NCBI GenBank assembly: GCA_016845145.1
Contig: JAERTE010000054.1
Coordinates: forward strand, 1-33,029
Direction of reading: 5' to 3'
DNA: 33,029 nucleotides
Source of the DNA: Rhodospirillaceae bacterium
GTDB lineage: Bacteria > Pseudomonadota > Alphaproteobacteria > Rhodospirillales > Casp-alpha2
Position 1 is the first letter of the stretch. Each line of letters opens with the position of its first letter. A program made the translations under genes and the position numbers. This document shows positions 1 through 7,696 of the stretch, in pieces. The notes beneath the pieces were generated by a model. That model saw nothing but the letters and a program-made list of their open reading frames with translations, did no database searches and was not told where the DNA came from.

Positions 1-15
1 TCTTAATACCAAGCA

Positions 16-70
16 TCACCCCCCACCCTAACCCTCCCCCCTTGATGGGGGGAGGTCGGGAGGGGGGTGA
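16..70. repeat. Imperfect G/C-block inverted repeat upstream of murJ
   Basis: The left arm (16-41) is a series of C blocks and the right arm (47-70) a matching series of G blocks, around a TTGAT loop at 42-46. The outer TCACCCCCC pairs with GGGGGGTGA and the inner six C with six G; the middle pairs imperfectly. RNA from it would fold into a very stable stem. It has no T tract on the + side. It may end transcription of the gene before the window, or be a copy of a dispersed intergenic element of the kind I recall from alphaproteobacterial genomes. Copy number cannot be judged here because no second copy is in the window. Confidence 0.6.
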
Positions 71-151
71 CGCTGCCGCCACAAAAAAACCATCAGATTC
101 AGCTTTCTTCCATTCAGCCTTTATTGATGACTTTGCGGTAAACCACGCCCC

Positions 152-1708
152 ATGAACCTTCTGAAAGCCATCACCACCGTCGGCGGCTACACCATGATGA
201 GCCGTATTTTGGGTTTCGTGCGCGACATCCTGATTGCCTCGGTGCTGGGTGCCGGCGCGGTGGCGGATGCGTTTTTCGTCGCTTTCCGATTTCCTAATCT
301 GTTCAGGCGCCTATTTGCTGAGGGCGCATTCGCCGCTGCCTTCGTGCCGTTGTTTTCAGGTCAGTTGGAGACCGAGGGCCGCGCTGCCGCCAAGGCGTTC
401 GCCGATAGTGCCTTCTCCGTGTTGTTGTTGGCTTTGGCCGCATTTGTCGCCTTGATGGAAGTGCTGATGCCGTTCGCCATGTGGGTGCTGGCGCCGGGGT
501 TCGATGCGGTGCCGGGCAAGATGGCGCTGGCGACGGAATTGTCGCGTATCGCATTTCCTTACTTGTTGTTCATCTCGCTGGTGTCGTTGCAATCGGGCGT
601 CTTGAACTCGCTGCACAAGTTCGCCGCTGCCGCTGCCGCGCCGGTGCTGCTGAACATCACGCTGATTGTTGCCATGTTGGCGTTCTCGGACGGTCAGGAA
701 ACAGCCGGCCATGTTTTGTCATGGGGCGTGTTCGCCGCCGGCATCGTGCAGTTTGCATGGCTTGTTTATCACTGTCGGCGCGAAGGCATGCCCGTGGGTT
801 GGACACGCCCAAGACTGACGCCGGAGGTCCGGCTCTTGGGCAAGCGCATTCTGCCGGTGGTGTTCGGTGCAAGCCTCTATCAGATCAACCTGCTGATCGG
901 CACCATTTTAGCCTCGCTGGTTTCCGATGGTGCGGTATCGTTTTTGTACTACGCCGACCGGGTAACGCAATTGCCGTTGGGGGTGGTCGGCGTTGCGGTC
1001 GGGACCGCCCTGTTGCCGACACTCTCGCGCCAGCTCGCGGCAGGAGACAATGACGCTGCCATGAGCAGTCAAAACCGAGGGCTGGAGTTCGCCTTGCTGT
1101 TGACGCTGCCTGCTGCCGTGGCGCTGTTCGTGATCGCCGAGCCGGTGATTTCGGTTCTGTTCGAGCGCGGTGCCTTCAGTGCAGCCGACAGCGCGGCGAC
1201 GGCAGCAGCGTTGATGGCCTATGCGACCGGACTGCCGGCTTACGTGTTGATCCGGGTGCTGACGCCTGGGTTTTTCGCGCGCGAGGATACCGCGACGCCG
1301 GTCAAAATTGCCGCTGCGGCAATGGTTGCGAATATCGTCCTTAACCTTGCCTTGATGCAAATCTGGGGTCATGTGGGCATCGCCATTGCGGCATCCGTAT
1401 CTGCGTGGATGAACGCCATTATGCTTGCCGTCACGTTGCGCCGCCGTGAACAGCTGACCTTGGACGCACGCATGGCCCGCCGGTGGCCGCGCATTGTGGT
1501 GGCGAGCCTCGGTATGGGGGCGTTGCTGTATGGTGCGGCATTGGTATTCGTGCCTTGGTTCGCCGGTGACGAAATAGAACGCGCTGTGGCGTTGGCTGTA
1601 TTGGTGGCGGGCGGTTTGGTCGGTTTCGGCCTATTCGCGCAAATCCTCGGCGCGGCACACTGGCGTGACTTGAAAGGCTTGATGCGGCGCAGTCCTGAGG
1701 TTGCTTGA
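152..1708 (+). CDS. murJ: MurJ, lipid II flippase (MviN family)
   Basis: This inner-membrane protein of 518 residues moves lipid II across the membrane for peptidoglycan synthesis. The N-terminus carries the family signature: a Gly-Gly-Tyr turn, then SRILGFVRD at about residues 18-26, followed by DAFFVAFRFPNLFRRLFAEG. Hydrophobic segments recur along the whole length, as expected for the family's 14 helices, and the length is typical. ATG 152 is the first good start, but no clear Shine-Dalgarno sequence precedes it. The next gene is trpS. A murJ-trpS pair following glnD is an order I recall from other alphaproteobacteria, so glnD may lie just outside the window; that is inference. Nothing looks broken. 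Confidence 0.95.
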   Translation: MNLLKAITTVGGYTMMSRILGFVRDILIASVLGAGAVADAFFVAFRFPNLFRRLFAEGAFAAAFVPLFSGQLETEGRAAAKAFADSAFSVLLLALAAFVALMEVLMPFAMWVLAPGFDAVPGKMALATELSRIAFPYLLFISLVSLQSGVLNSLHKFAAAAAAPVLLNITLIVAMLAFSDGQETAGHVLSWGVFAAGIVQFAWLVYHCRREGMPVGWTRPRLTPEVRLLGKRILPVVFGASLYQINLLIGTILASLVSDGAVSFLYYADRVTQLPLGVVGVAVGTALLPTLSRQLAAGDNDAAMSSQNRGLEFALLLTLPAAVALFVIAEPVISVLFERGAFSAADSAATAAALMAYATGLPAYVLIRVLTPGFFAREDTATPVKIAAAAMVANIVLNLALMQIWGHVGIAIAASVSAWMNAIMLAVTLRRREQLTLDARMARRWPRIVVASLGMGALLYGAALVFVPWFAGDEIERAVALAVLVAGGLVGFGLFAQILGAAHWRDLKGLMRRSPEVA

Positions 1709-1760
1709 CCATGCTCCGCCCAGCCGCCATAAAACGCCCTCGCATTTGGGATTTTAGACC

Positions 1761-1781
1761 ATGAAACGAATTTTCTCATGA
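1761..1781 (+). other. Six-codon minicistron (MKRIFS-stop) coupled to trpS
   Basis: The duplicated start gives a short frame, ATG at 1761 to TGA at 1779-1781. Its stop overlaps the trpS start as ATGA (1778-1781), the usual geometry for coupled re-initiation. Any ribosome binding signal that served the original start now lies upstream of this minicistron. The sequence before it (around TTGGGATTTTAGACC) is only a weak match to a Shine-Dalgarno. Translation is inferred, not shown. Confidence 0.4.
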
Positions 1782-1794
1782 AACGAATTTTCTC
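1761..1794 (+). repeat. 17-bp exact tandem duplication covering the trpS start codon
   Basis: ATGAAACGAATTTTCTC occurs at 1761-1777 and again, with no gap, at 1778-1794. The second copy is the true start of trpS (M-K-R-I-F-S). The unit is 17 bp, which is not a multiple of three, so the first copy cannot extend TrpS. It reads M-K-R-I-F-S and then stops on the TGA inside the second copy's ATGA. The exact identity suggests a recent slippage or duplication event. Confidence 0.95.
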
Positions 1795-2779
1795 TGGCGT
1801 TCAGCCGACCGGCAATCTGCATTTGGGCAATTACCTGGGCGCCATCCGCAACTGGGTGCACTTGCAGGATGACTTCGAGGACTGCCTGTTTTGCGTCGTC
1901 GACATGCATGCCATCACGGTCTGGCAGGACCCCGCCGGCCTGATCGCCAACACGCGCGAAGTGGCGGCGGCGATGATCGCATCGGGTGTTGACCCCGAAC
2001 GCAATATCATCTTCAACCAAAGCCAAGTGTCCGGTCACGCCGAACTGGCTTGGATCTTCAATTGCGTGGCGCGGCTCGGTTGGCTTGATCGCATGACGCA
2101 ATTCAAGGAAAAGGCCGGCGCCGACAAAGAGCGCGCATCGGTTGGGCTTTACGCCTACCCGAACCTGATGGCTGCCGATATTCTTTTGTATAAAGGCACC
2201 CATGTGCCCGTCGGCGAAGACCAGAAACAGCATCTGGAACTGGCCCGCGACATCGCCGCCAAGTTCAACCACGATTACAAGACCGAGATGTTTCCGATTG
2301 TCGAGCCGTTGATTTTCGGGGCTGCGACGCGGGTGATGTCGCTGAAGGACGGCACCAAGAAAATGAGCAAGTCCGATCCATCGGACCTGTCGCGCATCAC
2401 CATGACGGATGATGCCGATGCCATTGCGCGCAAGATCAAGAAAGCAAGGACAGATCCGGATGCCCTGCCGAGCGAGACCAAGGGTTTGGAGGGCCGCCCG
2501 GAGGCCGCCAATCTGGTTGGTATTTATGCGGCGCTTTCCGGAACGGAGGTCGCGAACGTGCTTGGTGAGTTCGGCGGGCAAGGCTTCGGTGTGTTCAAGC
2601 CGGCGCTGGCCGAATTGGCGGTGGATAAGCTGTCCCCGATCCAAGACGAAGTCCGGCGCCTAATGGATGACACCGCCGCCGTCGATGCGGTATTGCGCTC
2701 AGGTGCCGAGCGGGCCCGGGCGCTGGCGGAACCGATTTTGAAGGAAGTCCAGCGCACAGTAGGATTTCTGCATCCGTAA
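1778..2779 (+). CDS. trpS: Tryptophanyl-tRNA synthetase
   Basis: This cytoplasmic class I aminoacyl-tRNA synthetase charges tRNA-Trp with tryptophan. It has 333 residues, the usual bacterial length. The HIGH-type motif is HLGN at residues 15-18, within [16 protein letters not shown]. The KMSKS loop is at 195-199, inside [12 protein letters not shown]. The nucleotide-binding N-terminal half and the helical C-terminal half are both complete. ATG 1778 is fixed by the conserved [11 protein letters not shown] beginning; the identical ATG 17 bp upstream is out of frame. It lies 69 bp after murJ. Its start is overlapped by the duplicated minicistron described separately, so its translation may differ from that of relatives. 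Confidence 0.97.
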   Translation: MKRIFSGVQPTGNLHLGNYLGAIRNWVHLQDDFEDCLFCVVDMHAITVWQDPAGLIANTREVAAAMIASGVDPERNIIFNQSQVSGHAELAWIFNCVARLGWLDRMTQFKEKAGADKERASVGLYAYPNLMAADILLYKGTHVPVGEDQKQHLELARDIAAKFNHDYKTEMFPIVEPLIFGAATRVMSLKDGTKKMSKSDPSDLSRITMTDDADAIARKIKKARTDPDALPSETKGLEGRPEAANLVGIYAALSGTEVANVLGEFGGQGFGVFKPALAELAVDKLSPIQDEVRRLMDDTAAVDAVLRSGAERARALAEPILKEVQRTVGFLHP

Positions 2780-2879
2780 AAATACGGTATACTGTCAGGT
2801 CTTGAACGCCCATTGACGAACCGGTCTTACGGCACCATCTAAAGCGCCTAAGACTTTGATGAGACTTTAAGGAGCTCAC

Positions 2880-3428
2880 ATGTTCATTCAAACTGAAAGC
2901 ACGCCGAACCCGGCGACCTTGAAATTCCTGCCTGGCCGCGCGGTCATGGAACGGGGCACGGCAAACTTCGCCGATGCCAGCGAGGCCGGAAATTCGCCGC
3001 TGGCGCAATCGCTGTTCGCCAACGAAGGTGTGCTTGGCGTTTTTCTGGGCTCCGATTTCATCACGGTTTCGAAAGCGCCCAATAAGGAATGGGATGTCAT
3101 GAAGCCGCTCATTTTGGGCGCCATCATGGAGCATTTCCAGTCCGGCCGCCCCGTCGTTGAAAGCGACGGTGACGAGGCTGTCGGCGGTGGTGACGAAGAC
3201 GGCATTGTTGGCCAGATCAAGGAATTGATCGATACCCGCGTGCGGCCCGCCGTGGCGCAGGACGGCGGCGACATCGTCTACAAGGGCTTTGAAGACGGTA
3301 TCGTGTATCTGCATATGCAGGGTGCCTGCGCGGGTTGCCCGTCATCGACCATGACCTTGAAGCACGGCATCGAAAATATGCTGCGCTATTATGTTCCAGA
3401 AGTGCAGGAAGTGCGCGCTATCGAGTAG
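2880..3428 (+). CDS. nfuA: Nfu-type iron-sulfur cluster carrier (NifU C-terminal domain)
   Basis: This is a cytoplasmic scaffold or carrier that binds a [4Fe-4S] cluster and passes it to target enzymes. The 182 residues hold an N-terminal Nfu_N domain (about 1-87, opening with FIQTESTPNPATLKFLPG) and a C-terminal NifU domain (about 108-180). The cluster-binding CxxC is C150-C153 in GACAGCPSS. An acidic, glycine-rich linker joins the domains. ATG 2880 has a strong Shine-Dalgarno, AAGGAG at 2869-2874, five bases away. The 100-bp gap after trpS suggests its own promoter. The domain order is that of alphaproteobacterial and mitochondrial Nfu1 rather than E. coli NfuA, so the symbol is by family. 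Confidence 0.92.
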   Translation: MFIQTESTPNPATLKFLPGRAVMERGTANFADASEAGNSPLAQSLFANEGVLGVFLGSDFITVSKAPNKEWDVMKPLILGAIMEHFQSGRPVVESDGDEAVGGGDEDGIVGQIKELIDTRVRPAVAQDGGDIVYKGFEDGIVYLHMQGACAGCPSSTMTLKHGIENMLRYYVPEVQEVRAIE

Positions 3429-3716
3429 GAAATACTCTACCCTAACTGCCAGCCCATACGTAAGTTCTATGCCGAAAAACGGCTGGAATTTTTCGACCGC
3501 TTCGTGTTATACGCGCGCAACAAGACCAACGACGACAATAACGCCGAAAATGGCGATTGCCGGCCAAAGGCTCCGAATCGTTCGAACTGATAAAGAGATG
3601 TAACGATTACGGATTTCCCCAGGGATGATGAAACGTCAAGTATGTGGCTCGTGCCATAGGCATCGACGTGGATTTTGTGGGTTTGAGATTGTGGGAACAG
3701 TGCCGGGGTTTTTACC
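3429..3716. other. Intergenic region without a supported gene
   Basis: This 288-bp gap separates nfuA from the glucosaminidase. I see no tRNA, clear terminator or ORF with good coding features on the + strand. On the - strand, 3507-3635 reads as a short hydrophobic peptide ending in RSLWPAIAIFGVIVVVGLVARV, like a single membrane helix. It has no ATG, GTG or TTG between the preceding stop and the helix, so it is not called as a gene. The promoter of the downstream glucosaminidase probably lies here, but no convincing -35/-10 pair was found. Confidence 0.5.
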
Positions 3717-4802
3717 ATGGTAGGAAAATTTGAACGCGGAATTCCTTTGGCTGCCGGTGCGCTGGTGGTCGGAATGGTTGGCTTGGCGGTGTTCGATCCG
3801 CCGCAGCCAGATACCGCGCGGCCGCGTGCCGTCCTGGAAGCGCCGGAGACCGAATTGGCGGAATTTGATACCGCCGCCGGGCCAGCCATGCCCGCAGGCT
3901 TGGTTCGCGTTAACGCGCCGGGCACGGCGGCCGAATCGATCATCGGCGGCATTACCGTAAAGCCCCATGACCGTGGCGCGCAGGCATCCAGCCTGCATAC
4001 CGCCAAGGCGCTTGATGACACGTTCCAGCGTATCGGTTATGACCTGAAGGCGGTGCGCGCCGGTGATCAGCCGGTGCCTCGGGTGTTTTTGGCAAAAATG
4101 CCGACCGACATGGCCGAGATTCGCCAGGCACCGAAGCGCAAGGAAATTTTCTTCCGCACCGTGTTGCCGCTTGTGTTGCAGGCCAACAACGAGATTTTGG
4201 CTGACCGTGAACGTCTTTGGCGCCTGCATACTCAAATTGCCAAGGGTCAAAACCTCGCGGCGGTCGATCGCCTGTGGCTGATCGTTCTGGCCGAGCGCTA
4301 CAAGGTGAAGCGTGGCGATATTGCGTCGCTTTTGGCGCGCGTCGATATCGTGCCTGTGTCACTGGCTTTGGCCCAGGCGGCAGAGGAAAGCGGCTGGGGC
4401 ACGTCTCGTTTTTCACGTCAGGGCAACGCTATTTTCGGCCAGTGGACATCTTCCGGTGACGACGGATTGGTGCCTGAAAAACGCGACAGCGGCAAAAGCC
4501 ACAAAGTGAAGGCTTTCAAAAGTCTGCTGCATTCCGTCCGGGCATATGCGCGCAATCTCAATACGCATCGCGCTTACCGTGAGTACCGCGCCATGCGCCA
4601 AGGCTTGCGCAAGAATGGCGCAGCGCTCAGCGGGCGCAAACTGGCGGAAACGCTGACCCGGTATTCCGAACGCGGTGAAGACTATGTCAAGGCGTTGCGC
4701 GCGCTGATGACGGTCAACAAGCTCAACCGTCTCGATGATGCACGTTTGAGCACCGGCGCCGAAGCCGGATTAAAGACGATCGTTAAAGCCTCCGCCATTT
4801 AA
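3717..4802 (+). CDS. Bax-like glucosaminidase-domain protein
   Basis: This is probably an envelope peptidoglycan hydrolase that cleaves beta-N-acetylglucosaminyl bonds. It has 361 residues. A hydrophobic stretch at about 10-26 (LAAGALVVGMVGLAVF) looks like a signal anchor. A Pro/Ala-rich linker follows, then a Bax-type region beginning near VPRVFLAKMP. The core reads LALAQAAEESGWGTSRF, with E224 at the place of the catalytic Glu in FlgJ/Bax-type domains (QAALESGWG-like), followed by GNAIFGQW. ATG 3717 is the first start in frame, with a weak ribosome site. It converges on the polysaccharide deacetylase only 6 bp away. Both act on glycans, so a shared envelope role is possible but inferred. 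Confidence 0.85.
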   Translation: MVGKFERGIPLAAGALVVGMVGLAVFDPPQPDTARPRAVLEAPETELAEFDTAAGPAMPAGLVRVNAPGTAAESIIGGITVKPHDRGAQASSLHTAKALDDTFQRIGYDLKAVRAGDQPVPRVFLAKMPTDMAEIRQAPKRKEIFFRTVLPLVLQANNEILADRERLWRLHTQIAKGQNLAAVDRLWLIVLAERYKVKRGDIASLLARVDIVPVSLALAQAAEESGWGTSRFSRQGNAIFGQWTSSGDDGLVPEKRDSGKSHKVKAFKSLLHSVRAYARNLNTHRAYREYRAMRQGLRKNGAALSGRKLAETLTRYSERGEDYVKALRALMTVNKLNRLDDARLSTGAEAGLKTIVKASAI

Positions 4803-4808
4803 GAGGAT

Positions 4809-5882
4809 TCAAGGCCGGTAATACTGCCGTCCGTACCAGCGCCAGCGCCCGTCCGGCCCGGGCAGGGTGCAGTTGAGGCGCGTTCGGCCTTTCGGAAAAG
4901 CTTTTCCGATCCTGAGCTCAATACGCGATGGCCCAAGACGCTCCAGTTTGCCGCGCCCCGCGTGTGAAAGGAAGCAGGCCAATTGGCCCAGATCGCCGAT
5001 ATCTCGGCTAATGGTGAAGCCCATGGCCGGCGGATTGTTCGGCCCAGGCGCGGCGGCGATCATTGGGTCGGGCGGCGTGACATCGGTCACGGGCAGCGGC
5101 AGCGCATTAATAGCGAGGCGCAGGCGGTCGAGATCGCCGTACTTCTCGTTCATGGCAAAGCGCGGCAAATAGAAGCGGCCTACGGTATTGCCGATGACTC
5201 CCGAATGTTGACCGAAGGCGGCCTCGAAGCCTGCGGCCTTTACTTGCGTGATGACCGCTGTCGAGGCTTCGCCATAGGGATAGGCAAAGAGTGATGGTTT
5301 GGTTCCAAGCTCGGAATCGAAGCGGTCGTTGGCTGCCTGAATTTCCTTGTCGATTCGCGCCGCGTCCGCTTTCGGCATGTGCAGATGAGAGACCGAATGG
5401 TGCCCGATATCGACACCGCCCTTGTGCATCTCGCGGAGCTGTTCCCATGTCATGTGGCGGTTTGCGCCGCCATCGAGATGTGCTGTCGAAGCGAAAATGG
5501 TGACCGGCAGCCCGGCTGCCCGAAACCGGGGCCAGGCCTCGGTATAGACCGAGCGGTAGGCATCATCGATGGTGATGCCGACGGTCCTTTCCGGCAGGTC
5601 AAGTCCGGCATTCAGCCGGCGCACGATCTCCGGTACGGGCAGCACGGTATAAGGGCCCGACGTCAGCTCGGCGATATGGGCGTCGAGTTGTTCCAGGCGG
5701 GTATTGGTGGACGGGAAGTCACTCTCGCCGAAGCGATGATACATAATGACAACAGCGGAAGATGCCGCTGATGCCAAGCTCGGTGCCAGCGCCGCCCAAA
5801 CCGCAGCCGCCAAGACAGCGCCCGAAATGATCCCAGTGCACAGACGCATGAGTTTGTTTATTGGCCTTTTGATTGCAGACAT
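4809..5882 (-). CDS. Secreted polysaccharide deacetylase (NodB domain)
   Basis: This protein probably removes acetyl groups from an extracytoplasmic or cell-wall polysaccharide. It has 357 residues. A signal peptide spans about 1-39, ending ALAPSLASA-A. The NodB domain includes VVIMYHRF (44-51), the metal/catalytic Asp pair in GITIDDAYRS (D106-D107), the metal-binding HxxxH in GHHSVSHLH (H162, H166), and FAYPYGE (199-205). Residues 265-357 form a C-terminal part of unknown function that begins with a Pro-rich linker and ends in aromatic-rich sequence. TIDDA replaces the usual TFDDG, a conservative change. It is transcribed away from the nitroreductase and towards the glucosaminidase. ATG 5849 (residue 12) is an alternative start that keeps the signal peptide. 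Confidence 0.88.
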   Translation of the reverse strand: MSAIKRPINKLMRLCTGIISGAVLAAAVWAALAPSLASAASSAVVIMYHRFGESDFPSTNTRLEQLDAHIAELTSGPYTVLPVPEIVRRLNAGLDLPERTVGITIDDAYRSVYTEAWPRFRAAGLPVTIFASTAHLDGGANRHMTWEQLREMHKGGVDIGHHSVSHLHMPKADAARIDKEIQAANDRFDSELGTKPSLFAYPYGEASTAVITQVKAAGFEAAFGQHSGVIGNTVGRFYLPRFAMNEKYGDLDRLRLAINALPLPVTDVTPPDPMIAAAPGPNNPPAMGFTISRDIGDLGQLACFLSHAGRGKLERLGPSRIELRIGKAFPKGRTRLNCTLPGPDGRWRWYGRQYYRP

Positions 5883-5974
5883 GATCGTTTTCTCGTACCC
5901 CTATTCTCGTCCCCGAGGCCCATATAACTTGTACCCGCACTTTCAGGTTGTCTCAATATATCTAGGAATCAGAC

Positions 5975-6565
5975 ATGAAACCGGCCCTACCCTCTTCAGC
6001 GCTCGATCAGTTGTTCCACCATGCGCGTTCGTACAATGGCTGGCACGATGAGCAAGTTCCGGCAGAGATCCTGCAGGCGGTTTGGGAATTGGCCCGCATG
6101 GGGCCGACCAGTGCGAATTGCTCACCGATCCGCGTGGTATTCGTTGCCTCAAACGAAGCCAAGGAAAAACTTAGGCCGTGTTTGCTGGAAACCAATGTCG
6201 AAAAGGTCATGACGGCGCCGGTGACGGCCATCCTGGGCAACGACTTGGCATTTCCCGACCATTTACCGGACTTGTTCCCGCATGCCGACGCGCGATCGTG
6301 GTTCGAAGGAAACGACGAATTGACCGCCACGACGGCATTTCGGAACGGCACCTTGCAAGGCGCTTATTTGATGATTGCGGCGCGCGCCATGGGCCTTGAT
6401 TGCGGCCCCATATCCGGGTTCGACAATGATGCGGTGGATCGAGCGTTTTTCGCCGGCACCCAGGTAAAATCAAATTTTATCTGCGGCCTCGGCCATGGCG
6501 ATCCGGCATCCGTGTTCGACCGCAGCCCGCGTTTTTCGTTCGACGACGTCTGCAAAGTGATTTAG
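5975..6565 (+). CDS. Nitroreductase-family FMN protein, RutE/HadB-like
   Basis: This protein of 196 residues resembles malonic semialdehyde reductase RutE, an FMN- and NAD(P)H-dependent enzyme of uracil breakdown. Supporting segments are the N-terminal LFHHARSYNGWHDEQV, the FMN-site motif MGPTSANCSPIRVVFV (57-72), and the C-terminal pattern KSNFICGLGHGD...RSPRFSFDDVCKV. AGGA at 5964-5967 lies seven bases before ATG 5975. No other rut or pyrimidine-catabolic gene is near, so the true substrate is uncertain; other small aldehydes or quinones are possible. It is divergent from the deacetylase across a 92-bp gap that must hold both promoters. Confidence 0.82.
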   Translation: MKPALPSSALDQLFHHARSYNGWHDEQVPAEILQAVWELARMGPTSANCSPIRVVFVASNEAKEKLRPCLLETNVEKVMTAPVTAILGNDLAFPDHLPDLFPHADARSWFEGNDELTATTAFRNGTLQGAYLMIAARAMGLDCGPISGFDNDAVDRAFFAGTQVKSNFICGLGHGDPASVFDRSPRFSFDDVCKVI

Positions 6566-6581
6566 GCCCGATCCGTTAGCC

Positions 6582-7295
6582 ATGGTCCGTATACTTGCCC
6601 TCGATACGTCAACCGCCGCCTGCTCGGCGGCATTGTGGCGCGATGGTGCCTTGGCGGCAAAATGCTTCGAAATTCTTGATCGTGGCCATGCCGAGCATCT
6701 GATGCCGATGATCGAAAAAGTCATGACCGATGCCGGTGATGCGCCATCGGATTTGGATTTAGTCGCAACGACGGTCGGGCCCGGCGCGTTTACCGGCTTG
6801 CGGCTGGGATTGGCTGCGGCACGGGCGTTGGCGATGGCAGCCAACGTGCCTTGTCTCGGCTTGACCACGACCGAGACTTTGGTTGCGGCTTTGCCCCAAC
6901 GTATTGCCGGCCCTTCCCCTGAAGAGATCGTTGCGGCGGTACTCGATACCAAACGTGGAGATCTTTATGCCGAGGTGTTTGACAGTGATGATGAACCGAC
7001 ACGCGGCCCGGCGGCGATAGCGACGGACCGGTTGGCGGGCTTTCTTCGGGACGGTGTCGGCGAACCAGGGAACTGCACGCTTGTCGGCGATGCCCAAGCA
7101 CTTGGTGCTGCGGTGTTGAGAGAGGCGGGCTGGGCGGTGCGGGAAACCGAAGTCGTGAGGCCGGATGCGGCAGTGCTCGCGCAATTGGCGGCAGCTCGTT
7201 GGAGACCGGGTGATACACCGCCACGGCCTGTGCCGCTCTACCTGCGGCCTCCCGATGCCGAATTGCCGCGCAACGGCGGCCGATTGCGTGGCTAG
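6582..7295 (+). CDS. tsaB: TsaB, tRNA threonylcarbamoyladenosine (t6A) synthesis subunit
   Basis: This non-catalytic partner of TsaD is required to form t6A at position 37 of ANN-decoding tRNAs. It has 237 residues with an ASKHA fold: ILALDTSTAACSAALW at 4-19 and TTVGPGAFTGLRLGLAAA at 63-80. Both match YeaZ/TsaB. ATG 6582 lies 16 bp after the nitroreductase and has little Shine-Dalgarno, which suggests co-transcription. Its TAG stop is inside CTAG at 7292-7295, which is also the stop of the convergent TusA-like gene. In related genomes rimI often follows tsaB; no acetyltransferase is present here. Confidence 0.93.
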   Translation: MVRILALDTSTAACSAALWRDGALAAKCFEILDRGHAEHLMPMIEKVMTDAGDAPSDLDLVATTVGPGAFTGLRLGLAAARALAMAANVPCLGLTTTETLVAALPQRIAGPSPEEIVAAVLDTKRGDLYAEVFDSDDEPTRGPAAIATDRLAGFLRDGVGEPGNCTLVGDAQALGAAVLREAGWAVRETEVVRPDAAVLAQLAAARWRPGDTPPRPVPLYLRPPDAELPRNGGRLRG

Positions 7296-7549
7296 TTTTT
7301 GCGAATGACGAGCCGGTGAATGCCAGTTTCATCCTGATCATCATCTTCGCGGATCAGGGAAACAACGTCGTGACCGTGGTCTTGGACATTGCGCGGCACG
7401 TTGTCCAACGGCTCACGGCCCTGCAACCGCACCTCGGCGGTTTGGCCGGGAGTCATTTTCTCGATCAACAGTTTGGTTTTCACGAAAGTCATAGGACAAA
7501 CTTGATCGGTGATATCGAGAAAGAAATCAGCGTTGGGGGTTTGGCTCAT
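7292..7549 (-). CDS. TusA-family sulfurtransferase-like protein
   Basis: This small protein of 85 residues has the SirA/TusA two-layer fold pattern: a beta strand (DFFLDITDQ), the motif Cys-Pro at C18-P19 followed by an alpha helix (FVKTKLLIEKM), then strands (AEVRLQGREPLDNVPRNVQDHGHDVVSL). In TusA the conserved Cys carries a persulfide in sulfur relay for tRNA thiolation or molybdopterin synthesis. Here the motif is CPMT rather than CPxP, a variant I associate with an alphaproteobacterial subgroup. The specific role is unknown. It is convergent with tsaB, and the two stop codons share one CTAG. It is divergent from mucR. Confidence 0.82.
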   Translation of the reverse strand: MSQTPNADFFLDITDQVCPMTFVKTKLLIEKMTPGQTAEVRLQGREPLDNVPRNVQDHGHDVVSLIREDDDQDETGIHRLVIRKN

Positions 7550-7576
7550 TTTTGGTCCGATTATTTCGTTACTTAC

Positions 7577-7606
7577 TTGAAGGTATCTTGGCTATTCATA
7601 TATAAC
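7577..7606 (+). promoter_or_regulatory. Putative sigma-70 promoter of mucR
   Basis: TTGAAG at 7577-7582 is followed by TATATA at 7599-7604 (16-bp spacer) or TATAAC at 7601-7606 (18-bp spacer). It lies in an unusually AT-rich stretch of about 100 bp between the divergent TusA-like gene and mucR. MucR/Ros proteins bind AT-rich DNA with TA steps and often regulate themselves, so this region may also be an operator; that part is inference. Confidence 0.45.
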
Positions 7607-7696
7607 CAGAATTCAATTCAGCAAACTTTTTGTTTGTTCAATACCCGCTACGCGTTTCAATTGACGACCGGGAAAGCCGAAAAGGTAATGTAGATC

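Noticed and set aside
3391..3603. A 70-codon + strand frame beginning in the end of nfuA
   Set aside because: The composition is non-coding-like (Thr, Arg, Ser rich), it has no ribosome site and it overlaps a known gene.
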